23,101 nucleotides of DNA from Alectoria sarmentosa (lineage: Eukaryota; Ascomycota; Lecanoromycetes; Lecanorales; Parmeliaceae). The stretch spans positions 1-23,101 of the forward strand of contig WOGZ01000437.1 of the NCBI GenBank assembly GCA_009733775.1. Reading direction: 5' to 3'. The position numbers and the translations under genes were made by a program. The notes beneath the pieces were generated by a model that saw nothing but the letters and a program-made list of their open reading frames with translations, did no database searches and was not told the origin of the DNA. Positions 1 to 10,330 of this stretch are shown in pieces. The number at the start of each line of letters is the position of its first letter. The first letter of the stretch is position 1.

Positions 1-2450
1 AAAGATTACTTAAAACATTATTAAAATATATATAAATTTCAAATAAAGTTTAACGCTTGCGGCTCGATTCGATTCGAAAGATTTAATTTAATTATATCGT
101 TTAATTTCTGCGATTCCTTCTTCGTTTAAAATATGAAATATCAAATAACATTAAATATTTAAATGCTTCGACGACGATTATAACGTCAATTCTTTATCAA
201 ATCACGTTATTTTTAAACGTTTAAAATAACAAAACATTATAACATCGACGATGCTATAAACGAATTTTTCACGATATATTGCTATCGCTACTATTATTAA
301 CTTTTTTTAATTGAAAATAATTATAAATTAAATGTTTCGAAGATATAAAATAAGTTATAAACACACTTCTTCGATTTTCATAACGTTGAAATATCGCTTT
401 TTAAAAGAAAAAAATAATGTTATAAGCGTATTTTATATTTTTAATAAAATTAACTTTTTTTTAATATCACATTTCTTTAATATTACTCGATTGAGCTTAA
501 CGTAATTTAATAAAAACATTTATTTTTATATAAATGTCTTCTTTTTATATATATACTTTTTTTTCACTTAGTTGTCTTATTTAATACATTTATATAATAT
601 AACTTGATATTAATTTTAACATTATCATTTAATTATTATTAAAATTATTTTATATTTACTTTTAAATATTTGTTTAATAAAAACGTTTTTCGTATAAAAG
701 ACGATTATATTCGTTATTATAATGTTATTTATAATTATATTACACTTTTAATAACTTAAAATCGTTAATTAAATTAATATCATTTAATAAATTAAAATTA
801 TCTTTTTTTAAACGAATTTAAATCAAATAAAAATAAAAGTCTTCGATAATAATTTATTTTATTTATATATCGTTTAATAAAGCGAAGTCTTAATAATAAA
901 TTTAAAAAATATATATATAATTTTTAAAGAGTTTAAATAAAAAAATGTATTAATTATAAAAAAGAATAAAAAAAATTATAGATAAATAAAAGAAAAATAC
1001 GTTTAAGGGAATCACTTTTAATAAAAAAAAAGAAACATTATATTAAAAAAAAGTGATAATATTTTATTATATTAAATAGCGCGATATTTATTATATTTCG
1101 CAGTGAAAACACTTTTATACATTAATTAAATTAAATTATATATCTCGTTTTATATTTATTTTATAAATTGAATTATTTATTAAATTCACAATTAAATAAA
1201 ATTATTACGAATAAATTTCGTAAATAATTTTCGCTTTTTTAAACATTTATTTCGTTTAAAATTTAATTTCATTCGATATTATTATGCGTGAGATTTTTTA
1301 TTATATAAACGATATAATAATTTAAAAAAAGTTCGTCGTTTATTATTCGTAAATCTTTATAAAATAAGAAATTTAATACGTTTAAAAAAAAAACGTAAAT
1401 AATAGAGTTCGTTTGCGTTAAAATTAATATAATAAATTTTTGCAATGTTATCGATGCGTTTTTGATGTGAATTTCATTTTTAAAAGTTTTAAAAGTTTTT
1501 TTTCTAAACGTAATGCTTTGATAAATCGACATAAAAAAAGTTTATTAATCGTCTTTATTATTAACGTTTTATATTTAATTAAAAAAAGATTATAAAAGAA
1601 ATTTGACGTTCGTTTATTATTATTATATTAAAAAATTAAAAATTATTATTAAAGATTATAATTTGTTAATTTGAAAAATAAATAAATAATCGCTTTATAA
1701 TAAAAATATAATTATATAATTAAAAGTTTAAATATTTTTTAATAAATCTTTATTAACTTTATTTAATATAAGTTTTAATATTTTTAAATTTTATATATCG
1801 AATTTATTATATCGTTCTCGTTTATTTACTTTATTCGAAAATTAATTTAATTATTATTTTTATAAACGTATTTGAAAATATATTTACAATTTTTAACGTT
1901 AATATAAATTTTCACATTAATGTAAATATTTTATTTAATTAATAAATATAAATTATAAAATATTATTTAACAATTTTATTTAAATTCATTTTTTAAAATT
2001 ATAATAAATTTATATTAACGATAAATAAAATATTTAATATTTGATTTAAAAATAATATAATCGTTTAATTTCTTCAAAAATCGTTTATTATATTACTTTT
2101 TATTCGAGTTTTAATAAAATAAAACGATATTCGTTTTACTTATAACGTAATAATTATAATTATTATAAATTATATATTTAATTATTATAACATAAAGATT
2201 GAGAAATCGAATATAATTGAAAATTTCAATATTTATAATAACGTTTATTTTATTAACGTTTAATTAACGATTTTTAAAATATATTATAATAAATATATAA
2301 ATATGTGATAACTTTCGTTTTTGAAATTTTATAATATAATAATTCGTTTAAATTCGATTTTTTGCGAGCAAAAACTAATTAAAATTAAAATTAATTATCG
2401 AAATTTTAATCGATCGTAATTCAATTTTCGAAATAAAAAGAAAAAATTTA
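1..2450. other. AT-saturated tract, no recognisable gene
   Basis: The sequence is almost entirely A and T, with most remaining C and G in CpG. Every frame is closed at short intervals, and I see no conserved protein motif, RNA gene or terminal repeat. The pattern fits RIP-saturated repeat DNA. Part of 60-250 keeps some CpA, which suggests slightly milder mutation there. One longer frame (1269-1532, minus) is listed separately. The left edge continues beyond the window, so this may be the body of a larger dead element. Confidence 0.7.
1269..1532 (-). pseudogene. unidentified 87-codon frame, possible transposon relic
   Basis: This is an uninterrupted minus-strand frame of 87 codons in DNA where most frames close within about 20 codons. 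The product is rich in Ile, Asn, Leu, Phe and Lys, as expected from AT-driven codons. The stretch NEIHIKNASITLQKF looks less random than the rest, and the underlying DNA (1390-1530) keeps more TpG than its flanks. No family was recognised, no promoter was seen, and there is no sister frame next to it. It may be a fragment of a RIP-damaged element or chance. Confidence 0.2.
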
Positions 2451-2623
2451 AGAGTATAATTGTTATAATATGTTATAAAATTTAAAAAATTTAATAAGAT
2501 AAGACTAGTGCGATTAATGCGACTTTAATATATATACATATTTACTCCGCCTGCACATATAGATTTTTATATAAAATATCACCACATCAAATTTATAAGT
2601 CACTCATTATTGATTTCGTGATA
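2451..2623 (+). repeat. 5' LTR of the gag-only element
   Basis: Positions 2471-2623 align without gaps to 4254-4406. Over 153 columns I count 19 differences, all transitions, as expected if RIP alone separated the copies. Similarity continues weakly upstream to about 2451, opposite a TGTGAGC start in the 3' LTR. The right end is placed at GTGATA (GTGACA in the 3' copy), giving the usual ...CA end before mutation. A TATA-like box lies inside. An alternative right end is ATAACA at 2637, which would pair with TGTTAT at 2471. Confidence 0.85.
2568..2576 (+). promoter_or_regulatory. TATA-like box in the 5' LTR
   Basis: TATATAAAA sits in the second half of the LTR and is conserved at 4351-4359 in the 3' LTR. 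It is placed where an LTR promoter is expected, upstream of the Gag frame. In DNA this AT-rich such a string can occur by chance, but conservation between the two copies and the adjacent, less AT-rich CCGCCTGCAC segment support it. Confidence 0.4.
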
Positions 2624-2795
2624 AAATAATAATAACATTTATATATCAAATGTTTATTTAAACGTTATATGCAAAGCCTATATCAAAATCTAATAATATA
2701 ACGTTTCAAGTCGATTCTTTCATACACTCATTATCATCGAATATCTTTTAACACACGTTTAAATCGATTTTTTTGATAAATCTATCGATATTATA

Positions 2796-4080
2796 ATGGC
2801 TTCGATTATCAAAAATTAGAAATAATAACAAAACATCGATTAATCAGATTCATTTAGTCAATTTAATTTATTAAACATTATTTTTATCTTTAACAATGCA
2901 ATGCTCGCACAGATAATGAAAATAATGAAAAATATAATTATTAAATTAAAGGCTTTAAAGACCAGATCTCTCAATTCAACGTTAACATATTTTACTTTAT
3001 CATTAACTTCAACTCCGTCTGCTTCGAAATCGCAATTCACTTAATCAATCACGATTCAAGAAGATAAACGATAAAGGTTTGAGAAAATCGAATATTTTGA
3101 TAATATCGACGATGTGTATATATTCGTAAATCGTTTATTCAGCATAATTACAAACACAAATAAAGAAATTAAATTAATATAAATTAATTTGATAACATTA
3201 CTCAAGAATAAAGCATTCAATTAATATTATTACGAATTATCAAACGTCATCAAATGAGCCTTTAATATAAATGCGTTATTGAATTTATAATATCAAGCAC
3301 TTATCGAGCGATTTAAATCTAATCATTTTAAACTCATAACTCAACTGAAAATATATCAATATATACGAAAAAATGCATTCAATAAAAAGAACGCTATCGT
3401 TTACATTTAAGACATTATGAGAATCGCGAAAGGCCTTAAATGAAATTAATAAGACGATTTTATAACAGCCTTTTATCATTTTAAATTAAATTTATAATGA
3501 GATTTAAACTCATCTGATATAAATTTTATATAATTTATAAAATAAATACAATTGCGACAAAAGATCTAATATCAAATCTATATCATATACGATTTAAAAT
3601 TACGTTCATTTAATTTTTACTCACAATTACGTGAATAACAATTTCAACAATATCGTTTATTTATAAAATTTTCGCAATAATTATATTTATCGAGACCTTC
3701 GCAGTAATCATATTCAGCTAAATTATAACAAATTTATTAAGATAAAAAAAAAAAAATTGAATTTATGATTCACCCACAAATAACTATTATGCGACATCTA
3801 TAAATTATTCTTTAATGTATATATCACATCGCTATAACAATACGCATAATAATGAAAAAACGAGATTATGATTCATTAAATCTTTATAAACGATGATCAC
3901 AAGTGCACTTATAAAGAATACACACATTATCATTGAAAATCGACGCTAAATTAGCATTTAATTCGGTTAAATCTCGAATATAATATTATTCAACTGCGTT
4001 TATAAATATAAAGAATTTAAAAAATATTCAATTCGATTCGAATTCGATTTCAACAAAATTGCGGCCGAAGAATACGACTT
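2796..4080 (+). pseudogene. gag: Gag-like polyprotein of an LTR retroelement, many RIP stop codons
   Basis: From ATG at 2796 one frame can be followed without frameshift for about 430 codons, crossing many TAA, TAG and TGA codons. Readable stretches include a Ser/Thr-rich N-terminal part, KIEYFDNIDDVYIFVNRL (3084-3137), YQALIERFKSNHF (from 3291), DIMRIAKGLK (from 3411) and DDFITAFYHFKLNL (about 3450). The order and spacing resemble the capsid-type Gag of fungal LTR retrotransposons. Gag forms the particle that packages element RNA. Stops fall where Trp or Arg is expected, while Gln codons mostly survive, so the damage is chiefly G-to-A on this strand. A C-terminal zinc knuckle is not clear. 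The upstream LTR would have driven it. Family assignment is from pattern recognition only. Confidence 0.8.
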
Positions 4081-4233
4081 TAAAAGTATTAATTTTCGAT
4101 TATTATTTTCACTTTACACGCATATAATAATTTATTTCAACTTAATAAAATATAATATTGTTATATTCATCTTACTATCGCTATTTTATTATCGTTATCA
4201 CTTGATTATAAAAACATAACTTTTTTCGTTTTT

Positions 4234-4406
4234 TGTGAGCACTTATCATGATATGTTATAAAATTTGAAAGATTTAATAAGATAAGATTAATGCGGCTAA
4301 TGCGACCTTAATATATATACATATTTACTTCGTTTGCACACATAGATTTCTATATAAAATATCATCACATTAAATTTATAAGTTATTTATTATTAATTTC
4401 GTGACA
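4234..4406 (+). repeat. 3' LTR of the gag-only element
   Basis: This is a direct copy of 2451-2623. It begins TGTGAGCAC and ends GTGACA, so it keeps the canonical TG...CA ends better than the 5' copy. It retains several C and G that the 5' copy has lost and the reverse, showing the two copies were mutated independently. Beyond 4406 a weaker match continues to about 4415 (AATAATAAAA against AATAATAACA), which could shift the true end. No polypurine tract is evident just upstream. Confidence 0.85.
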
Positions 4407-4415
4407 ATAATAAAA

Positions 4416-7400
4416 TTTATAAATAAAAATTATAACGTATAAAAGATTAAACGATGTTAAAAGCATTTTCAAAAATTGTAATTTATATTAATTATCTAAT
4501 TAATATCCTTTTAAAAGATTTTTTTTAAATAAATTTATTAAAAAAAACAAAAAAAAGTTTATAAAACATCTTTTTTTTAAAAACATTATTTATGAAAATT
4601 TTTAACTTTAATTTAAACATCTTTATTGTTAAATTAAATCGATTAATAATTAATTTTTCGAAGAAAAAATTAATAATAATTTTAATTTATTTTATTTTAT
4701 ATTGTAAATAAAGATAATGAAAATATTTAATTAATTAAATTTAATAATTAAGATTATATAAATTTAATAAAGTTGTTTTATAAATCGTGAATCTTTTTAA
4801 TATAAGAAAAAAAAGATAATACGTTATTTATTAATTTATGCGTTTATAATAATTTCATCGATTTAAACATTAATAAATATTTAATAAATATCAATTCGAA
4901 TAATTTTTTGATTTTGCTTTATTTGATAAAATTAATTATTTTTAATATTTATATATATATCGTAAACGAAATATTGAAATAATTTATCGCAGTAAAAAAA
5001 ACGATTAAATTTAATAAAACGAATTTATATAAAATATTTATAAAAAATTAATTTAATAAATTTAAAAAAATAAAAATATAAATTTATAAAAAGAAATTAA
5101 TATAATTCGTTTTAAGTTTTTTTAATTATTAATTTATAAAATTAAATTATTATTATTATTTTAATTAATAAAAAAATTTTTATTAAATAAAATATTTATA
5201 ATAAATATATTATTATATTATAATTATTCGTTAAATAAAAAAATAAAAAAATAGCGCAATAATATATAAACGAAATATTAATATAAAATATTATATTTAT
5301 CGTTATTTTAAGTCTCAATCAAAACGTCTTTCGTCTCAAATATGTTTGACAATTATTTATATCGCTTTTTCAAACAATAACGATTTTATTTAAAATAAAA
5401 CGATTATAAATGCGTGAATCATAATGTTACGAGTTTTTATATAATAATTTATAATCTCGTATAATTAAATCGATCTTTAATTTTTTAAATATCGTTTTGA
5501 AAATAATAATGTAAAAATTAATGCTTTTAAAAAAAGTAATTGTTTTTTAATAAAATTATTATTTAATGTTATTATAATAATTATAATTATTATAATTAAT
5601 ATAAAAAACGCGATCGAAAAAAAATTACATCGTGTTATAAATTATTTTTAAGTGTTATTCATAATATAAATTTATTTAAAAATCGATTTTTTATTTTTTA
5701 AAGGCGTTAAAATAAATATATAAATAATAATCGCGCTTTATATTTTATATATGAATAAAATTATTAAATAATTAATAATGATTTATTGTGAAACTATCGA
5801 GGCGGCGTTATTATATTAAATATTATAAACGCGATATTTTTTACACTTATCGATTAAAATTATAATATTAAATTTTAAATAATGTAAAATATTATTAATA
5901 TCACGCTCGCTAAAATTAATAAGATAATTTATATTCATTTTAACGTCTTTTTAATACTTTTTACTTTCGTTTTAATCGTCGTCTTTATCTTCGTTTTAAA
6001 AGACGTTTATTTTTAATATAATAACTTCGATTTTATCGTTATTATAATATTATTTTAATATTTTATTTTTAAATAACGTCGCATTATATTATTCGTAAAT
6101 GTAATTTATAAAATCGAAATTTTATCGTAAAATCTTTATAATATATAAATAACGCGTAATTTAATTTATTAATTTTATTGAAAATTAAATAAACTAAGTA
6201 GCTTTTAAAAAAGAATTAAAAATCGAATTATTAAAAAAATCGATATTAAAAAAATATATTAATAAATCTCGTAATAAAGAATTTTTTGCATTAATTAAAA
6301 CATTTTTCAATTGTTTAAAAGTGTAAAAGACGCGTTATTGAGTAAAAGAAAAAATAATAAACGAAATAAAAGAGAAAAACGCGTTGTAAAAAAACGAAGA
6401 TCGATTAACTTGAAAAAACGACGGTTATAAAAAAGAAGAATTTGTTCGAGATCTTTTTAAAGGTTTTTTTACGCGTTTATAAATAATAATAAAAAATAAT
6501 CGTTAATTTCGATTTCGTTTTCGATTGTTAATAATAACGAATTCGTCGAAAAAAAACTTTAAAGACGTTAATAAAAACTTTAAAAAACGAGTAAAAGATA
6601 TATATATACTTTAAACGTTTAATATCGTTTAAGCGAGAGATGTTAAAATCGAATATATTTATGTTAATAATTAATTAATAAATTAATACAAAAAACGATG
6701 ATACGCGCTTTCGTAAATAAATAGATAAAATGAAAGAAATATTAATCGTTTCGAGCAGGCTTAATACGACTTTAAAATCGATATTCGAATATTTATTTAT
6801 TTAACGAATAATAAATCGAATTTTATTATTTTTGCGTCTTTGAAAAACGTAAAGCGAGTTTTATAATTTACGAAATTTTGAAGAAATTATATATTAAAGA
6901 AAATAAAGGGCAAAAGATATAAGATATTTATATATAAATTTTTAATAAAGCGCTCGAAAGATTTAAAAGTCGTTATTCGAACGTTATTTAAATTAAAAAG
7001 TAACGTTAAATTTATAATTAATTGTATATATAAATTTAAATTTTTTAACTTAATTTTACACTATTCTTTTATATATACTAATAATGAAAATCTTATTTAC
7101 GCGTCATTTTTTATCTTATATTATTATTATCGAAAAAGAAAAAAACAAAAAATTGTATCTAAATTAATGTCGATTTTTAATACGTGAAAAATAATTAATT
7201 ATGCGTTATATTTATAACAATAATAAATTTTAATAATTATTCCCGTTAATTGCAATATTACTCGATTTTTATCACTTTATTAAACGTTTTAAAACTTTTA
7301 AAATCTCGAATACGCTTTTTTTTTTAAAAATTCGTTTTATTCTTTAACGATTAATTAGTAAAAATCAAACGATATAATAATTAAAATTAAATATCTTATT

Positions 7401-9174
7401 TATTAACACATTAACTTTTTTTTATTTAATACAAAATTTATTATTACACTTTAATTAAGTTATAGCGCAAATGAATATATAATATTTTTTAATAATTATT
7501 TAAAAAAAAAAAAAAGTTGTGAGAGACGAGACGCGATAAAAAAATAAAATAAAACAACTTATTTAAAAAAAAAAATTTAAATTAACGTGTTTTATGACGC
7601 GTATAAACTTTAATATAAATTTAAATTTTTGGTTAATTTATTAATCTCGATTATCTTTTTTTTTTTTTTTTTTTTTTTTTTATATATAACGCAATTAAAA
7701 TTTATTAATTTTATTATTATTTATTAATATAAATTTAAATCGTCAATAACGTCGATATATAAAAATATTATTAATAATTAATTAATTTTCATTTATATAT
7801 TTCATTAAACGTTATCGTTATAATTATTTTAAATTATTAATTTTAAAATAAATTATATTTAATTTACGATTTTATATATAAAAATATAGTTTATATATAA
7901 AAAAGATTATTATAAAATTCAATCTTTGATTATAAATAAACAATTATTCAAAGATTTTATTATTATTAACGTTAACAATTTCGAAAAACGACGCTTATTT
8001 AAATAAATATGATATTAAATACAAATTAATAAAAAAATCATTTACGCACAATATCTTTTTAAAAACTACGTATTTAATTTATAACAAAAAGATTTCAAAA
8101 AATATGTAATAATAAATACATTTTGTTACATTTTTAAGTTCTTTTTTTTTTAATATATTAATTTAATATAACATTAATTTAATTTGCTTATTAATTTTCA
8201 AAACACGTCGATTTTCAATTATTAAAATTATATTTTATAATTAATTTAAAAAGATTTTTTTAAAAAGATATCTTTAAAAAAAGTTCGTTTATTTTGTAAT
8301 TTCTTTAATTAAATATGTTACGAAAATAAAAACGAAAAAAAAGATGATAAAATTAAAGAATATTAAAAAAAAAATAGATTATTCGATATATTTTATATAA
8401 AAATAAAATAAATTATTAACTTTCATTTTAAGAATTTTTTTTGAAAAAGAATTTAAAGAATTTAAAGAAATTATGTTTTTCGATACGTTATTTTTCGATT
8501 AATCATGATAATTCGAAACTTATTTCTTTAAACGATTATTATATTTATTAAAATTTTATAAAATTTAATCGTTATTTTATTATCGCGCGCAAAAATCGTT
8601 TCGTAAATAAAAAGAATCGCATTTTTTTTAAAATGTGTTTTTTTGCTTTCTATAAACGTTATTTCATTTTTAACTCTTTTATCGTTTTTTTATCTTTAAA
8701 ATCACGCTCGCGTTTATTATTCGAGCGCTTAAAGATTATAATTTTATAAATTTTACGTTATATTTAAATATTATATTTATTATATTAAATATAATCTTTT
8801 TAATTAAAAATCGATAAATTAAATATTAACGTTTATTAAAAGCTCGTAAAAAATTATAAAAAATATATTTTAAAAATTCTTTTAATTGAAAATGAGAAAA
8901 AAATAAAAAAATAAATTTGAGAAAATAAAAATGAAAAATAAAATTTTTATATATATGTTATTAAAGATAAAATAATTAAAAAACATGTTTTTAAAAATTT
9001 AAAAAACGAAGATTACGAAATTATATATTAAATATTTATTAAATTAACGTTTAAATAAACTTTTTTTCGACAATTTTACGATTTTTATATTATTTTAAAA
9101 AAAAATCGTCGATAATTTTAATAAATTTATTATTAATTTTTTATTTTTATTAATTTTTATAATATATTATATAT
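4416..9174. other. RIP-saturated AT tract, no recognisable gene
   Basis: CpA and TpG are both nearly absent over long stretches (for example 5041-5220), so both strands have been mutated close to completion. Remaining C and G are mostly CpG. Nothing can be assigned to a family. A Lys-rich, coding-like stretch on the + strand at about 6435-7020 is described under findings. Simple-sequence runs include a T homopolymer at 7656-7681. Confidence 0.7.
7656..7681 (+). repeat. 26-nt T homopolymer
   Basis: This is an uninterrupted T run in the + strand, followed by a short AT alternation. It could be slippage-prone low-complexity DNA or the A-tail of a retroposed copy inserted in minus orientation. 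Nothing next to it identifies such a copy. Confidence 0.9.
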
Positions 9175-9209
9175 TTTATAAATATATATTACTTTTCGAT
9201 AAATGTATA

Positions 9210-9305
9210 TTACTTTTTAATATATATATATATTTATTTATTTTATATATATTTATCGACGCATAACTCTTTTTGAAATTTTTGAAATATATATATATAT
9301 ATAAT
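9210..9305. repeat. AT dinucleotide-rich low-complexity tracts in R1
   Basis: TA/AT alternation occurs at about 9218-9232 and 9284-9303. R2 has more complex sequence at the same place (18310-18360, 18405-18420), so at least part of this simplicity is a product of RIP rather than an original microsatellite. Confidence 0.7.
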
Positions 9306-9627
9306 TTAATAAATTTTCGCAATAATTAAAAGTTATAATATAATAATTAAAAAATAAGTTTATAATTTCATTTAATTAAAAAACTTAATTAATTATTTAT
9401 AACGACGTTATAAGAATTAATATAAATATTTAATTATATTATGCGTTTTAATAAACGCGTAAATATTATATAAAAGAAAATTTAAAATATATAAATTCTC
9501 GAAATATTCGTTATAATACTCGTCGAATCGACGTTACGACGTATTAAAAAAAATATATATAATAATTTATTTATTATTTTAATTAAACATCGTAATTTTT
9601 TTGCTTTTTTTAAATAATTATATAAAC

Positions 9628-9651
9628 AAAATATCGTCGCGACGATATTTT
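9628..9651. repeat. perfect 24-bp palindrome in R1
   Basis: AAAATATCGTCG followed by its exact reverse complement, centred between 9639 and 9640. The core CGTCGCGACG is kept in R2 (18848-18857), where the perfect palindrome is 14 bp (18846-18859). The CpG-rich core is immune to CpA-directed RIP, so its survival does not by itself show function. Confidence 0.9.
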
Positions 9652-10330
9652 ATTTATTTATTTATTTTTATTTATTATTATAACGATAAATGAATAAATT
9701 AAAAATAAATAACGAAATTTATAAAAAGAAATTATAAAAATTAAAGCGAAAAGCGAAAAGCGAAGCGAAAATAGTTTATTTTTTTAATATAAAATTAAAA
9801 TTTAATAATAATAATATCGATAAATGAAAATATATCGTACGACGTCGAAATCTTTTATAAATAAATGAAACGTAAAATAATTAAACTTAAGTTTTAATAT
9901 TAAATAATATATTTTTTATTAAAAAATATTAAAAATTAAATCTCATTTTTTTTATCTTAAAAAAATTAATATAATTTTCAAATATTTAATTATTTAAATA
10001 AATTAAACGACGATGAAATTTTATAATTGCATTTTTTATATATAACGTATTAAATAGTTTAATTGTATTAAAAACACGTTATTAAACGATTTATTAACAA
10101 ATCTTTATACGCGAGACTTATTTAAAAAAAAATGTAATAAGATTTAAATAATTTTATAATGTCACTTAGATTATTTTTTATTAATTTATATTATATATAA
10201 TAATTTCAATTTCAATAATGTTAAATAAAAAATTTAAAAATTTTATAATTAATTAATAAAAGATTAAAAAAATGAGAATATAATTTAATATAAAATAAAT
10301 CGATTAAAATATAAAAAATGTAAAAAGAAA

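Larger units (their letters stand above)
2451..4406 (+). mobile_element. short LTR - gag - LTR retroelement (TR-GAG-like), RIP-damaged
   Basis: Two direct repeats of about 153-173 bp flank an internal region of about 1.6 kb whose + strand encodes a Gag-like protein in one frame. No protease, reverse transcriptase, RNase H or integrase frame is visible between the repeats, and the Gag frame runs to within about 150 bp of the 3' LTR. This matches the plan of TR-GAG elements (terminal repeats plus gag, mobilised in trans), though internal loss of pol from a full element would look the same. The internal DNA keeps many CpA but few TpG, so mutation was mainly G-to-A on the coding strand. Outer ends are uncertain by about 20 bp and I found no clear target-site duplication. 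Confidence 0.8.
9175..10330. repeat. dispersed repeat block, copy R1 (heavily mutated)
   Basis: This block matches 18290-20010 in the same orientation over many landmarks. Three identical 20-mers show it: TATCGACGCATAACTCTTTT (9254-9273 and 18370-18389), ACGACGTCGAAATCTTTTAT (9839-9858 and 19250-19269; one mismatch near 18986) and AATCTTTATACGCGAGACTT (10100-10119 and 19775-19794). Between landmarks R1 has mostly TA where R2 has CA or TG. R1 has only one copy of the segment that is tandemly duplicated in R2 and lacks much of the extra sequence at 19390-19560. No coding potential was recognised. It could be a non-autonomous element or the leader of a retroelement. Confidence 0.85.

Noticed and set aside
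2624..2660. Primer-binding site directly after the 5' LTR
   Set aside because: CATTTATATATCAAATG vaguely recalls a tRNA-complementary site, but spacing and bases do not match a specific tRNA once mutation is allowed for.
2858..3040. A 60-codon minus-strand frame inside the short LTR element
   Set aside because: It is antisense to the Gag frame, which continues in register on the + strand through this stretch.
3285..3479. A 64-codon minus-strand frame with hydrophobic stretches
   Set aside because: Antisense to the best-conserved part of Gag (YQALIERF to DIMRIAKGLK).
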